NCBI GenBank assembly: GCA_029319145.1
Contig: CP119753.1
Span: 2,108,001-2,172,000 of the forward strand
Reading direction: 5' to 3'
Source of the DNA: Microbacter sp. GSS18
GTDB lineage: Bacteria > Actinomycetota > Actinomycetes > Actinomycetales > Microbacteriaceae
DNA length: 64,000 nt
In this document: in pieces, positions 29,331 to 40,094 of the stretch
Layout of the letters: every line of letters begins with the position of its first letter
How positions within the stretch are numbered: position 1 is the first letter of the stretch
Made by a program: the position numbers and the translations under genes
The notes under the pieces: model-generated
Database searches by the model: none
Told to the model about the DNA's origin: nothing
What the model saw: only the letters and a program-made list of their open reading frames with translations

Positions 29331-30698
29331 ATGGAGATGGCCGAGCTGACCGCGCTGCTCACCCCCGAGGGCCTGCGGCTCCTCGACGGCCTCGACCCGG
29401 TCGCGACGTCCGCCGACGTCGCGCGCGTCGTGTCGCGCCTGCGCAAGGACGGCCACTCCCCCGATCTCGTCTCCGCGGTCGTCGGGCAGGCGCGCCTGCG
29501 CGCCCGCGCAGGTGAGAAGTTCGGAGAGTTCGCCCGACGGATGCTGTTCACCCGCGCCGGCCTCGAGCAGGCGACGCGGCTGGAGGTCGCCGCGCGCCAC
29601 GCGGCGAGGTTCCGCGACGCCGGCATCACGCGGGTCGCCGATCTCGGCTGCGGCATCGGCGGCGACGCGATGGGCTTGGCCGCCCTCGGGCTGGCTGTCG
29701 ACGCCGTCGACGCCGACGAGATCACGTCGGCCCTCGCCGCCTACAACCTCGCGCCGTTCGGGTCCGATGTGCGGGTGCTGCACACCACGGCGCAGGACTA
29801 CGCCGCCGCGACACTGCCGGCGGACGGCGGCATCCGACTCTCGGAGGATCGCGCGGAATCCGGATCGGCGCCCGCGACGGGTCCGGAAGGCGGCCCGGGG
29901 TCCGAGATCCGGAGCGACGACGCCGCATCAGGGTCCGAGCTTCGGAGCGATGCCCCCGAACCCGGCGCCGGCGAACGGATGCCGGTCCAAGCGGTGTGGC
30001 TGGACCCGGCGCGGCGCACCGCGGGCCACCGCGAGACCACGCGCACGGCACCCGAGGACTGGTCGCCGAGCCTGGACTGGACGCTCGACCTCGCACGCCG
30101 GATCCCCGCGGGCATCAAGCTCGGACCGGGACTGGACCGCGACCTCATCCCCGACGACGTCGAAGCCCAGTGGGTCAGCGCCGACGGCTCCACGATCGAG
30201 CTGGTGCTGTGGTCGGGCGCGCTCGCGCGCCCGGGGGTAGCGCGGGCCGCGCTGGTGATCCGGGCCGGTGCCGCGGCAGAACTCACCGCCGCGGCGGACG
30301 CCGAGGACGAACCCGTGCGCGAACTCGGCGCGTATCTGCACGAGCCCGACGGCGCCGTCATCCGCGCCCGGCTCATCGGCGACGTCGCCCGCTCGCTCGA
30401 GGCCGGCATGCTGGACGAGCACATCGCCTACCTCACCTCGGATGCCGCGCTCACCAGTCCGTTCGTGCAGTCGTTCCGCGTGCGCGAGGTGCTCCCCGCC
30501 GACACCAAGGCCCTGGCGTCCGCGCTGCGCGAGCGCGGCATCGGGCGCCTCGAGATCAAGAAGCGCGGCGTCGACGTCGATCCCGCGGCCCTGCGGACCA
30601 AGCTGAAGCTGCGGGGAGACGCATCCGCCACCCTGATCCTCACGCGCATCGGCAGCAAGCGCACCGCGATCCTCGCCGACCGTCTCACCGCCGGCTGA
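29331..30698 (+). CDS. THUMP-like/class I SAM-dependent methyltransferase
   Basis: A 455-residue protein with a class I methyltransferase core: SAM motif [16 protein letters not shown] (about 102-117), the acidic VDAVDADEI strand end, and VWLDPARR. The C-terminal domain ([48 protein letters not shown]) is the THUMP-like module, suggesting a nucleic-acid substrate; the target is unknown. Residues about 165-220 are a low-complexity insertion that separates the core strands and contains a duplicated GSE(I/L)RSD. ATG 29331 rather than 29337 is chosen from the -10 spacing. Bordered by divergent and convergent genes, so monocistronic. Confidence 0.82.
   Translation: MEMAELTALLTPEGLRLLDGLDPVATSADVARVVSRLRKDGHSPDLVSAVVGQARLRARAGEKFGEFARRMLFTRAGLEQATRLEVAARHAARFRDAGITRVADLGCGIGGDAMGLAALGLAVDAVDADEITSALAAYNLAPFGSDVRVLHTTAQDYAAATLPADGGIRLSEDRAESGSAPATGPEGGPGSEIRSDDAASGSELRSDAPEPGAGERMPVQAVWLDPARRTAGHRETTRTAPEDWSPSLDWTLDLARRIPAGIKLGPGLDRDLIPDDVEAQWVSADGSTIELVLWSGALARPGVARAALVIRAGAAAELTAAADAEDEPVRELGAYLHEPDGAVIRARLIGDVARSLEAGMLDEHIAYLTSDAALTSPFVQSFRVREVLPADTKALASALRERGIGRLEIKKRGVDVDPAALRTKLKLRGDASATLILTRIGSKRTAILADRLTAG
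29825..29990. repeat. In-frame GC-rich repeat insertion inside the methyltransferase gene
   Basis: The segment starts with GGCATCCG (29829) and ends with CGGATGCC (near 29976), an inverted pair, and contains two tandem copies of GGGTCCGAG(A/C)T(C/T)CGGAGCGA about 34 bases apart (near 29898 and 29932). Length keeps the frame. It resembles the intergenic repeats of this genome rather than family sequence. Confidence 0.6.
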
Positions 30699-30711
30699 GC
30701 CGGCGCGGACG

Positions 30712-31371
30712 TCAGCCGAGCAGGTTGGCCTGGCTCGCGGCGAACCACAGCCAGCCGGCGCTGTAGATGAGCGACGCGGTGCCCAGCACCACGGCCCAGC
30801 CGGCGAGCGCCCGGTTCTCCGTCGGGCGGCGCAGCGCCAGCGCACCGGAGACGACGCCCACGAGGCCGATGGGGAACCCCCACCCGACGAACATCGACAC
30901 CGCCAGGCCCATCAGGGAGAAGGCCAGGGCCCACGCCGCGATGCCGCGCTGCGGCGCCGTCTCAGGCGCCGGCGCCCACGCCACCTCGGTGTCGGGCTCG
31001 GGGCCCGATCGCACGGTCACGTCGACCGGACCGGTCGGCAGGCGCGAGAAGCCCCCGCGGTGCTGGCCCGGCAGGCGCGACGAGTCGGCGCCGGAGTCGA
31101 CGTCGGCGGATGCCGGGCCGACCGCGAACATCGACGCGGACGCGGGCAGCGGCACACCGGCGGACAGGGCCGCCGCGTGCGCGGCAGCGCCGGGCTCGGC
31201 GCCGTCCGGCGGGGACGGAACGCTCGCGTCGCCCGCCGCCTCCGGCGCGACAGCCGCATCCGGCGCGGTGGTGGCGGCATCGGGCGCCGCGGCCTCGGGT
31301 GCGGGGGCCTGCTCGTCGAGACGGTGCCGGTCCGGCGTTGCCGGGCGTCCGGCGCCCACTCCCCCGGTCAT
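30712..31371 (-). CDS. DUF4190-type membrane protein with long Ala/Pro-rich N terminus
   Basis: A 219-residue protein: about 135 residues of Ala/Pro/Asp-rich, probably disordered cytoplasmic sequence, then three hydrophobic segments of the DUF4190 type ([38 protein letters not shown] and [24 protein letters not shown]). Function unknown. The ATG overlaps the tsaD stop (ATGA), so it is the last gene of the tsaB-rimI-tsaD transcript. Converges with the methyltransferase gene. Confidence 0.7.
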   Translation of the reverse strand: MTGGVGAGRPATPDRHRLDEQAPAPEAAAPDAATTAPDAAVAPEAAGDASVPSPPDGAEPGAAAHAAALSAGVPLPASASMFAVGPASADVDSGADSSRLPGQHRGGFSRLPTGPVDVTVRSGPEPDTEVAWAPAPETAPQRGIAAWALAFSLMGLAVSMFVGWGFPIGLVGVVSGALALRRPTENRALAGWAVVLGTASLIYSAGWLWFAASQANLLG

Positions 31372-32447
31372 GCGGCGTCCTCCGTGTTCGTCGCGACCTG
31401 GATCTCGGTCACGGGAAGGGTCGAATCGGCCCCGAAGTGCAGGGTCGAGGGCGTGCGCCCCGACATGATGAGCTCCGAGGCGAGCGCGGCGATCATGGCG
31501 CCGTTGTCCGTGCACAGCGACAGCGGCGGAATGCGGACCGTGACGCCCTGCTCGGCCGCGCGCTCGAGCGCGACGTCGCGCAGGCGCCTGTTGGCGATGA
31601 CGCCGCCGCCCAGCAGCAGACGCGGCACGTCGTGGTCGCGGCACGCGGCGAGCGCCTTCGTGACGAGCACGTCGACGACGGCCTCGCGGAACGACGCCGC
31701 GACGTCGGCGACGGGGATCTCCTCGCCGGCGGCTTCGCGCTGCTCGACCCAGCGGGCCACGGCGGTCTTCAGCCCCGAGAACGAGAAGTCGTAGCGGTGC
31801 TTCGCCATGTCGGACGCCCGTGACAGCCCCCGCGGGAAGTGGATGGCGTCCGGGTTGCCGGTCGCGGCGGCGCGGTCGATCTCGGGCCCGCCCGGGTACG
31901 GGAGCCCGAGAAGGCGCGCGACCTTGTCGAACGCCTCGCCGGCGGCGTCGTCCATCGTCTCGCCGAGCATCTCGACGTCGCCGGTCAGGTCGCGCACGAG
32001 CAGCAGCGAGGTGTGCCCGCCCGACACGAGCAGCGCGACCGTCGGGTACTCCAGCGGCGGGGCGCCGGCGTCGAGGATGTCGGCGGCGATGTGGCCGACC
32101 AGGTGGTTGACGGCGTACAGCGGCTTGTCGAGCGAGACCGCGAGCGACTTCGCCGCGCCGACGCCGACCATGAGGGCGCCGGCGAGGCCCGGCCCGCTCG
32201 TGACGGCGACAGCGTCGACGTCGGCGAGGGCGACGCCGGACTCGGCGAGCGCCTTCTCGAGTGCGGGCTGCAGTGCCTCCAGGTGCGCGCGGGCGGCGAC
32301 CTCGGGCACGACGCCGCCGTAGCGGGCGTGCTCGTCCATGGAGCTCGCGATCGTGTTGCTCAGCAGCGTCCGGCCGCGCACGATCCCGATGCCGGTCTCG
32401 TCGCAGCTCGTCTCGATGCCGAGGACGAGGGGTTCGTGGCGGTTCAT
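31368..32447 (-). CDS. tsaD: tRNA t6A threonylcarbamoyltransferase TsaD
   Basis: Transfers threonylcarbamoyl from TC-AMP to A37 of ANN-decoding tRNAs, working with TsaB and TsaE. The 359-residue ASKHA-fold protein shows [14 protein letters not shown], the metal-binding HLVGH (H115, H119), VSGGHTSL, the FSFSGLKTA segment and [14 protein letters not shown], ending with [14 protein letters not shown] 32447 overlaps the rimI stop (ATGA). Confidence 0.97.
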   Translation of the reverse strand: MNRHEPLVLGIETSCDETGIGIVRGRTLLSNTIASSMDEHARYGGVVPEVAARAHLEALQPALEKALAESGVALADVDAVAVTSGPGLAGALMVGVGAAKSLAVSLDKPLYAVNHLVGHIAADILDAGAPPLEYPTVALLVSGGHTSLLLVRDLTGDVEMLGETMDDAAGEAFDKVARLLGLPYPGGPEIDRAAATGNPDAIHFPRGLSRASDMAKHRYDFSFSGLKTAVARWVEQREAAGEEIPVADVAASFREAVVDVLVTKALAACRDHDVPRLLLGGGVIANRRLRDVALERAAEQGVTVRIPPLSLCTDNGAMIAALASELIMSGRTPSTLHFGADSTLPVTEIQVATNTEDAA

Positions 32448-32953
32448 GTGCACGCTCCCGCCTCGTTCACAGCCGGCACGGCATCCGCTCCACGCGCGGC
32501 TTCCCACCCGGGCACGTCCAGGCGCATGACGATCGCGTCGACGCCGTCCGGCTGGTAGTACTTCGGCCGGCGGCCGAGCTCCTGGAAGCCCTCGGACGCG
32601 TAAAGAGCCTGCGCGACGGGGTTGTCGGCGCGCACCTCGAGGAACACCTCGCGCACGTGCCGCCGAGCGGCCTCGCCGAGCAGCGTCCGCAGCAGGCCGC
32701 GGCCCCGGCCGCGGCCGCGCGCGGACTCGGCGAGCGCGATGGTCTGCACGTCGGCGTCCGAGCCGCCTCGGGCGGCTCGGAGCCCCGCATAGCCCACGAG
32801 GCGACCGGCTTCCTCCACCACGACGTACCAGCCGTGGGGCGAGAGGATCTCCTCGCGCATCATGGCGTCCGACCAGGCGTCGGTGGGGAACGATGCGCGC
32901 TCGAGCGCCATGATCGCGCCGAGGTCGTCGAGGGTCGCGCGACGCGTCGTCAT
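32444..32953 (-). CDS. rimI: Ribosomal-protein-alanine N-acetyltransferase, RimI-like
   Basis: GNAT acetyltransferase, 169 residues, of the RimI branch that acetylates the N terminus of ribosomal protein S18 in E. coli. Acetyl-CoA site [14 protein letters not shown] (motif A, Q/RxxGxG/A), [18 protein letters not shown], and the terminal [10 protein letters not shown] typical of RimI. Sits between tsaB and tsaD with ATGA overlaps on both sides, the usual actinobacterial order. The Gly/Arg repeats in motif A are longer than average. Confidence 0.9.
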   Translation of the reverse strand: MTTRRATLDDLGAIMALERASFPTDAWSDAMMREEILSPHGWYVVVEEAGRLVGYAGLRAARGGSDADVQTIALAESARGRGRGRGLLRTLLGEAARRHVREVFLEVRADNPVAQALYASEGFQELGRRPKYYQPDGVDAIVMRLDVPGWEAARGADAVPAVNEAGACT

Positions 32954-33609
32954 GCGCTCACCCGCTTCGGCCCGGCGGAGGGGGTCACGTCCGGTGAGCG
33001 CAGGTACAGCGCATCGGCCGGTCCGATCGTGCGGTCCGCGGCGACCGCGCGCGCCGCGGCGAGCGCGAGCAGCGAGGCGGGGATGCGGTCGGCGTCGCGT
33101 CGCAGGATCCCGGCGTCGGCGAGGCGCGCATCCAGCTCGTCGCGGGGCGAGAGTGCGGGGTCGGCGACGCGCACGGGCAGCCCGTCGACGTCGAGGCCGC
33201 GGTAGACGGTGTACGCGAACTCGCGACGCCGCGCATCGGTGCACACGGCGAACAGCTCGTCGTCGGAGCCTTCCCAGCCCCCGGTGAGCGCGTCGTGCAG
33301 CAGCAGCTCGAGCGCGACGGCGTCGTGGCTGACGACGGGGACGACCGGGATGCCGCGGCCCATCGCGAACGTGCGGGCTGCGGCGATGCCGACGCGGAGG
33401 CCCGTGAACGGACCCGGGCCCATGCCCGCGGCGACGTGCGTGATCTCGCCTGAGCCGGCATCCGCCTCGGCGAGCGCGCGCTCGAGCAGCGAGCCGATGA
33501 CCTCGGCGTGCCCGCGCGGGTCTGCGCTGGCGATCTCGGCCCGAACGAGCCCGTCGGCGTCGACGACCGCGACGGTCGTGCCGAGGGACGTGTCGATGCC
33601 GAGAATCAC
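32950..33609 (-). CDS. tsaB: tRNA t6A biosynthesis protein TsaB
   Basis: Non-catalytic ASKHA partner of TsaD, 219 residues: [16 protein letters not shown], the dimer-interface helix [15 protein letters not shown] and the [20 protein letters not shown] motif. GTG 33609 is chosen because TACCCT lies seven bases upstream (33617-33622), matching the leaderless pattern; the adjacent GGAAGG would be too close to act as Shine-Dalgarno. The in-frame extension upstream lacks family similarity. First gene of tsaB-rimI-tsaD-DUF4190. Confidence 0.93.
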   Translation of the reverse strand: MILGIDTSLGTTVAVVDADGLVRAEIASADPRGHAEVIGSLLERALAEADAGSGEITHVAAGMGPGPFTGLRVGIAAARTFAMGRGIPVVPVVSHDAVALELLLHDALTGGWEGSDDELFAVCTDARRREFAYTVYRGLDVDGLPVRVADPALSPRDELDARLADAGILRRDADRIPASLLALAAARAVAADRTIGPADALYLRSPDVTPSAGPKRVSA

Positions 33610-33616
33610 GCCTTCC

Positions 33617-33622
33617 AGGGTA
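33617..33622 (-). promoter_or_regulatory. Leaderless-type -10 hexamer (TACCCT)
   Basis: TACCCT on the minus strand, seven bases before GTG 33609 of tsaB. Confidence 0.5.
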
Positions 33623-34143
33623 AACGGGGGCCTGCTGACAGCCCCCCGTGGAACCGGTGCCAACGGCCCGCCGTCGCGAGATCGTTACGAAGCCGGCCCC
33701 TCCACCGGGCGGCGCCGCGCCGCGCCCCCGAGCAGAGCACCGCGCCCCCCGAGCAGAGCACCGCGCCCCCGAGCAGAGCGGCATCCGCCCCATCGGGGTC
33801 GTGTCCCACTTCTGGCCGCCCACCAGCACCGCAAGCGACCAGAAACGGGACACGGACACCGCCACCCGACGACTACCGCGCAACCATGTCCCACTCTTGG
33901 CCGCCCACCAGCACCGCAAGCGACCAGAAACGGGACACGGACACCGCCACCCGACGACTACCGCACGATCATGTCCCACTCTTGGCCGCCCACCAGCACC
34001 GCAAGCGACCAGAAACGGGACACGGACACCCTGGGATGCGGATGGTGCGGGGCGCAGACGCCGGGGGACGCGGATGGTGCGGGGCGCAGACGCCGTCCGA
34101 CGCGGATGCTGGGGCCCAACGGCCGGCCGGACGCACCGGACGG
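33623..34143. repeat. Composite tandem-repeat region between tsaE and tsaB
   Basis: About 520 bases without a credible gene, made of three arrays. (1) Two to three copies of a 20-21 base unit GAGCAGAGCACCGCGCCCCC at about 33730-33785. (2) Three 85-base units starting at 33802, 33887 and 33972; each holds TGTCCCAC(T)TCTTGG-type and CCAGAAACGGGACA arms that pair, so every unit is a hairpin. (3) Two copies of a 26-base unit beginning GCGGATGGTGCGGGGCGCAG at 34038 and 34070. Confidence 0.9.
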
Positions 34144-34644
34144 CTACGGCCGGCGCGAGATCGTCACCAGGCGCGGGGCGGCGGCGTCCAGTTCGGCGTC
34201 GCGCGCGGTGGTGCCGCACGCGGTGTCGACGCCGTGGCCGTGCCACTCGCGGTCGAGCTCGATCTCCCACCATGTGTCGCGCAGGCCGTCGACCATGCCA
34301 CGCCCCCACTCGACGATCGTCACCGAGCCGTCGACGTCGATGTCGAGGTCCTCGAGCTCGAGCGCCGAACCGATCCGGTACGCGTCCACGTGGACGAGCG
34401 GGGCGCCGCCGACCAGGGACGGATGCGTGCGGGCGAGGACGAACGTGGGGCTCTGCACCGGTCCGCGAACGCCCAGCCCCGCGCCGATCCCGCGGGTGAG
34501 GGTGGTCTTCCCGGCGCCGAGCGGGCCGGTGAGCACGACCAGGTCGCCGGCGCGAAGCAGGCCGCCGATCGTGCGTCCCAGCTCCTCCATGTCGTCGGGC
34601 GAGGCGATCTCGCGCGTGCCGACCAGCCCGTCGATGCCGCTCAT
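34144..34644 (-). CDS. tsaE: tRNA t6A biosynthesis ATPase TsaE
   Basis: P-loop ATPase that energises the TsaBD complex, 166 residues. Walker A GPLGAGKTT (40-48), switch LGVRGPVQSPTFVLAR, VHVDAYRI and the Walker B-like VTIVEWGRG are all present. ATG 34644 (MSGIDGLVG) is internal to a longer open frame; the extension would run into a repeat element. It lies 148 bases after alr and is separated from tsaB by the repeat region, so it may be a single gene or the end of the acpS-alr transcript. Confidence 0.95.
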   Translation of the reverse strand: MSGIDGLVGTREIASPDDMEELGRTIGGLLRAGDLVVLTGPLGAGKTTLTRGIGAGLGVRGPVQSPTFVLARTHPSLVGGAPLVHVDAYRIGSALELEDLDIDVDGSVTIVEWGRGMVDGLRDTWWEIELDREWHGHGVDTACGTTARDAELDAAAPRLVTISRRP

Positions 34645-34659
34645 GCCGTGTCCCCCTGC

Positions 34660-34765
34660 CCAGAACTCCACGGAACCGGCCGCCCGCGGACGGCGGCGCC
34701 CCAGGATCCCGGGGCGCGTCGGCGACGAGGACTCCGAATCCGTGGAGTTCCGCGCGCGCCGGAAG
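34660..34765. repeat. Single-copy relative of the 6.6-kb repeat, between alr and tsaE
   Basis: AGAACTCCACGGAACCGG near 34662 and CCGAATCCGTGGAGTTCCG near 34735 are inverted copies of the same core seen three times in each orientation at 6554-6881, here flanking a GC-rich centre (GCGCCCCAGGATCCCGGGGCGC). Confidence 0.85.
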
Positions 34766-34792
34766 CCCGCCGCCGGGAGCCGGGCCCCCCGA

Positions 34793-35917
34793 TCACGCCG
34801 TCACCTGCCGCCGCGCCACCCGCGGGCCGATGCGCGTGACGATCTCGTAGTTGATGGTCCCGGCGGCATCCGCCCAGTCGTCGGCGGAGGGCACCCCGAG
34901 CGTCGGATCGCCGAACAGCACGGCCTCGTCGCCGACGGCCACGGGGTGATCGCCCACGTCGACGACGAACTGGTCCATCGCGATGCGGCCGGCCACGGTG
35001 AACCGCCGCCCGCCGATGGTCACCGGTCCCCACGAGGACGCCTGCCGCGGCACGCCGTCGGCGTACCCGAGCGGCACGAGCGCGAGCGTCGTGTCGTGCT
35101 CGGTGCGATGCGTGTACCCGTACGACACGCCCTGCCCGGCGGGCACGCGCCGCACCGCGGCGACGGGCGCGCGCAGGGTCATCGCGGGGCGCAGGCCGAG
35201 GTCCGCGCTCGTGCGGTCCGCGAACGGCGAGAGCCCGTACATGCCGATGCCGATGCGGATGCACCCGAGCCGCGCCTCGGGAAGCGCGATGGCGGCGTGC
35301 GTGGCGGCGATGTGCCACAGGCGCGGGGTGAGGCCGACGGATGCCGCCACCCCCAGTCCGTCCTTGAAGACGTCCAGAGCGCGGCGGTCGTCGGCCTCGG
35401 TCGTGTTCGACAGGTGGCTGAACACTCCGACGACCCGGATCTTGCCGATGCGCTCGAGCCGCGCCGCCTCGGCGAGCACCATCTGCCAGTCGCCCGGCGC
35501 GATGCCGTTGCGGCCGAGTCCGGTCTCGAGCTTGAGGTGGACGGTGACCGGGCGCCCGACGGATGCCGCAGCGGCGGCGGCCATCAGCTGGTCCGTGCTC
35601 GAGATGCCGAGCTCGATGCCGTGCGCTGCCGCCTCGGCGAACGAGGCGCCCGGCGGGTGGAGCCACGCGAGGATCGGCGCATCGATGCCCCCACGGCGCA
35701 GCGCGAGCGCCTCGGACACGTCGGCGACGCCGAGCCGGGTCGCGCCGCCGTCGAGGGCGGCCGCCGCGGCGCGCGCGGCGCCGTGGCCGTAGCCGTCGGC
35801 TTTCACGACCGCGATGACCTCGGCATCGGTCAGGCGACGGAAGTGGCGGATGTTGTCGGCGATGGCGCTCACGTCGACGGTCGCTTCGCGGAGGACCCCG
35901 GGCGGCATGTGCGTCAT
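34793..35917 (-). CDS. alr: Alanine racemase
   Basis: PLP enzyme making D-alanine for peptidoglycan, 374 residues. PLP lysine K39 in VVKADGYGHGA, phosphate-binding RIGIGMYG, catalytic tyrosine region QGVSYGYTHRT, and C-terminal beta domain RIAMDQFVVDVGD with TINYEIVTRIGPRV. ATG 35917 overlaps the acpS stop. A fold-III enzyme of normal length. Confidence 0.97.
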   Translation of the reverse strand: MTHMPPGVLREATVDVSAIADNIRHFRRLTDAEVIAVVKADGYGHGAARAAAAALDGGATRLGVADVSEALALRRGGIDAPILAWLHPPGASFAEAAAHGIELGISSTDQLMAAAAAASVGRPVTVHLKLETGLGRNGIAPGDWQMVLAEAARLERIGKIRVVGVFSHLSNTTEADDRRALDVFKDGLGVAASVGLTPRLWHIAATHAAIALPEARLGCIRIGIGMYGLSPFADRTSADLGLRPAMTLRAPVAAVRRVPAGQGVSYGYTHRTEHDTTLALVPLGYADGVPRQASSWGPVTIGGRRFTVAGRIAMDQFVVDVGDHPVAVGDEAVLFGDPTLGVPSADDWADAAGTINYEIVTRIGPRVARRQVTA

Positions 35918-36309
35918 GCGGGCATCCCCGTCTGCTCGGTGGCGGGAGCGGAAGCGCCGCCGGCCTCGGCGACGACGTACGCCGCGGCGAAGCCCCCGTC
36001 GTGCGACATCGACAGGTGGAGCCCGGTGATGCCGCGCTCGTCGACGACGGATGCCGTCGAGCCCGTGAGCGTGAACCAGGGCCGCCCAGACGGCTCGGGG
36101 GTGATCTCGATCTCGGTCCAGTGGAGGCCCTCGGATCCGCCGAGCGCCTTGATGAGCGCCTCCTTGGCGGCGTACCGTGCTGCGAGCGAACGCGGCCGCA
36201 GCTCGCGTTCGGCGGGCGAGAACAGCCGCTCGAGCAGCCGCGGCGTGCGGGCGATCGTCTCCTCGAAGCGCGCGATGTCGACCAGGTCGATGCCGATGCC
36301 GACGATCAC
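35914..36309 (-). CDS. acpS: Holo-[acyl-carrier-protein] synthase
   Basis: Transfers 4'-phosphopantetheine from CoA to acyl carrier protein, 131 residues. Mg/CoA-binding GIGIDLVDIARFEE (Asp8) and AAKEALIKALGG (catalytic Glu) are present; GLHLSMSHDGGFAAAYVVAE closes the fold. AAGGAG six bases before GTG 36309 defines the start. Upstream partner of alr (ATGA overlap). Coenzyme A supply is represented by coaA 3 kb away. Confidence 0.95.
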   Translation of the reverse strand: MIVGIGIDLVDIARFEETIARTPRLLERLFSPAERELRPRSLAARYAAKEALIKALGGSEGLHWTEIEITPEPSGRPWFTLTGSTASVVDERGITGLHLSMSHDGGFAAAYVVAEAGGASAPATEQTGMPA

Positions 36310-36403
36310 GCGCAGCTCCTTCCGGCCGCGGCCAGGCCGGAGGATCGGCGCGTGCGCGGCATCCGTCAGACTATCGCCCCCGCATCCCGTCGACCGCGTG
36401 ACG

Positions 36404-36469
36404 GAACTCAGGCAGATTCGGCCCGAAACACCCTGGGCCACGGCATGCCGCCGCGGCCGGCCTGAGTTC
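36404..36469. repeat. Inverted repeat between glmS and acpS
   Basis: GAACTCAGGC (36404-36413) and GCCTGAGTTC (36460-36469) are perfect inverted arms around a 46-base centre with CCCTGGGCCACGG and GGC/GCC-rich pairing. Lies 43 bases 3' of the glmS stop, so a transcription end is likely. Confidence 0.8.
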
Positions 36470-36511
36470 GTGCACGGCACGCCGGCAGCGCGAACGCGAG
36501 ACCCGAGGGGC

Positions 36512-38365
<1,854 letters not shown>

Positions 38366-38372
38366 GGGATAC

Positions 38373-38378
38373 ATGGTA
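38373..38378 (-). promoter_or_regulatory. Leaderless-type -10 hexamer (TACCAT)
   Basis: TACCAT on the minus strand, seven bases before ATG 38365 of glmS; coaA has the same TACCAT-N7-ATG arrangement. Confidence 0.5.
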
Positions 38379-38394
38379 GGCGCGTGGGTATGCG

Positions 38395-38800
38395 AGGAGT
38401 CCGAACGAATCGGCGGATGCCGGCGCCGCCGCAAGTGCGCCGCCGCATCGCGTGCGCCCGCCCCGCACGCCGCGCACCCTCCCGCACCCGCGGCAGGTGG
38501 CGCTTCTGGTCGCATCCAGCCGCTCGAGGGGGCGCAGCTGCCACCGCAGTCACCCGCCGCGGAGGCAGGGTGGCTGCTGTTGTCGCCACGAGTGCCTCGC
38601 GTGGACCACGACTGCCACCGTCGCCCCCATCGCCTCGCACGCCGCCGGCGCCCCGCACCACCGGCGCCGCGCACTCGCACACCCGCCGTGGGTGGCGCCT
38701 ATGGTCGCATCCAGCGGCTCGAGGGGGCCACAGCTGCCACCGCAGTCCCCCGCAGACGCAGCGAGGTGGCAGGCGTCGCTGCCCGCGCGGACCCGCGGCG
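38395..38800. repeat. Duplicated GC-rich repeat block between glmS and coaA
   Basis: No gene in this 447-base gap (38366-38812). Two nearly identical blocks of about 62 bases start at 38496 and 38691 (195 apart); both contain GGTGGCGC, GGTCGCATCCAGC, GCTCGAGGGGGC and CAGCTGCCACCGCAGTC. GGTGGC and GCCACC inside each block can pair, and a diverged unit (GTGGCTGCTGTTGTCGCCAC) sits between them. Confidence 0.85.
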
Positions 38801-38812
38801 CGGGACCGCGCG

Positions 38813-39766
38813 TCAGAGCTTGCGCAGCAGGACCCGCTCGACGGTGTGGTCGGCGGCCTTCTGCAGTACGAGGTTCGCGCGATGGCGGGTGGGGAAGACG
38901 TTCTCGCGCAGGTTCGGCAGGTTGATGTCGTTCCAGAAGCCGAGGGCGCGCTCGACCGCCTCGTCGTCGGTGAGCTGTGCGTACACGTTGAAGAACGAGT
39001 TCGGGTTCGTGAAGGCCCCGCGGCGCAGCGCGAGGAAGCGGTCGACGAACCACTGGGTGATGTGCTCGGCGTCGGCGTCGACGTAGATCGAGAAGTCGAA
39101 CAGGTCGCTCACGGCGACGTCGTTGGGCGCGGGGGGCGGCTGCAGCACGTTCAGGCCCTCGACGATGACGACGTCGGGCCGGCGCACGGTCACGTGCGCG
39201 TCCGGGACGATGTCGTACCTCATGTGGGAGTAGAAGGGTGCGCGCACTTCGGGCAGCCCGCTCTTGACCGCGGTGAGGAACTCCACGAGAGCGCGCCGGT
39301 CGTAGGACTCCGGGAAGCCCTTGCGCGTCATCAGGCCGCGGCGCTCCAGCTCGGCGTTCGGATAGAGGAAGCCGTCGGTCGTGACCAGCTCGACGCGCGG
39401 GGTCCCGGGCCAGCGGCTCATGAGCTCGCGCAGCAGGCGCGCGATCGTGGACTTGCCGACGGCGACCGAGCCGGCGACGCCGACGACGAACGGCGTGGGC
39501 GCCTCGGTGTCGCCGAGGAAGTCGCTGGTGTCGTCGCCGAGCCGCTTCGTCGACTCCGCGTACAGCGACAGCAGCCGCGACAGCGGCAGATAGACCTGGC
39601 GGACCTCGGCGATGTCGAGACGGTCGCCGATGCCACGGATCTGGACGATCTCGGTCTCGGTCAGCGGCTGCGCCATGCCCGCGGCCAGACGCGCCCACTC
39701 CGCGCGGTCGATCTCGCGGTACAGCGAGAGCGCGGGGGCTGCGACGGTCGTGTCTTCGGCGGCCAT
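38813..39766 (-). CDS. coaA: Type I pantothenate kinase
   Basis: Phosphorylates pantothenate, the first step of coenzyme A synthesis, 317 residues. P-loop GVAGSVAVGKSTIARLL, TTDGFLYPN, the FYSHMRYDI segment, RRPDVVIVEGLNVLQ and the C-terminal VFPTRHRANLVLQKAADH are all standard. The start MAAEDTTV (39766) is preferred over MGPM nine bases earlier because TACCAT lies seven bases before it, as in glmS. Confidence 0.96.
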   Translation of the reverse strand: MAAEDTTVAAPALSLYREIDRAEWARLAAGMAQPLTETEIVQIRGIGDRLDIAEVRQVYLPLSRLLSLYAESTKRLGDDTSDFLGDTEAPTPFVVGVAGSVAVGKSTIARLLRELMSRWPGTPRVELVTTDGFLYPNAELERRGLMTRKGFPESYDRRALVEFLTAVKSGLPEVRAPFYSHMRYDIVPDAHVTVRRPDVVIVEGLNVLQPPPAPNDVAVSDLFDFSIYVDADAEHITQWFVDRFLALRRGAFTNPNSFFNVYAQLTDDEAVERALGFWNDINLPNLRENVFPTRHRANLVLQKAADHTVERVLLRKL

Positions 39767-39773
39767 TGGGCCC

Positions 39774-39779
39774 ATGGTA
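39774..39779 (-). promoter_or_regulatory. Leaderless-type -10 hexamer (TACCAT)
   Basis: TACCAT on the minus strand, then GGGCCCA, then ATG 39766 of coaA. Confidence 0.5.
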
Positions 39780-39854
39780 ATGCCGGATGCCGCGGGCGTG
39801 CGCGGCCTGTGAACAGGCGTGACGAGGCTCCGCCGAACGCCCGCGGACAGACGA

Positions 39855-39881
39855 CGGCCCCCGGGATCACCCCGGGGGCCG
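39855..39881 (-). terminator. Terminator of the Cys-rich small-protein gene
   Basis: CGGCCCCCGGG (39855-39865) pairs with CCCGGGGGCCG (39871-39881) around ATCAC, six bases past the stop codon. Confidence 0.8.
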
Positions 39882-39887
39882 GTCGGT

Positions 39888-40055
39888 TCAGGAACGCGCG
39901 AACAGCTTGGCGAAGAAACCGCTCGACGGCTCCTTCTCGTGCTGGCCGTCGCACCACTGCGACGCGGGGACGCCGCGCTTGACGCTGGCGATGTGCTGGC
40001 CGCAGCCGGCCCAGGTGGTCTTCCCGCACTTCTTGCAGGTCACGGCACGGCACAT
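39888..40055 (-). CDS. Small Cys-rich protein, probably copper-regulated
   Basis: A 55-residue protein beginning MCRAVTCKKCGKTTWAGCGQH, with cysteines at 2, 7, 10, 18 and 35 and histidines at 21 and 39: a compact metal-site pattern (C-x4-C-x2-C-x7-C-x2-H). I recall similar short actinobacterial proteins annotated only as hypothetical or zinc-ribbon-like. GAGGAG seven bases before ATG 40055 is a strong ribosome site. The promoter (TTGGCG, 18-base spacer, TATAGT) contains a CsoR-type operator inside the spacer, so Cu(I) induction is likely. A Cu(I) store or chaperone is the inferred role; a zinc protein is the alternative. Confidence 0.8.
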   Translation of the reverse strand: MCRAVTCKKCGKTTWAGCGQHIASVKRGVPASQWCDGQHEKEPSSGFFAKLFARS

Positions 40056-40094
40056 AGGTGAACTCCTCGTTCGGTCGGTTGACGCTTGACCGAT

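Noticed and set aside
33802..34057. Regularly spaced repeats suggestive of CRISPR
   Set aside because: The whole 85-base unit repeats, so there are no unique spacers; no cas gene is nearby.
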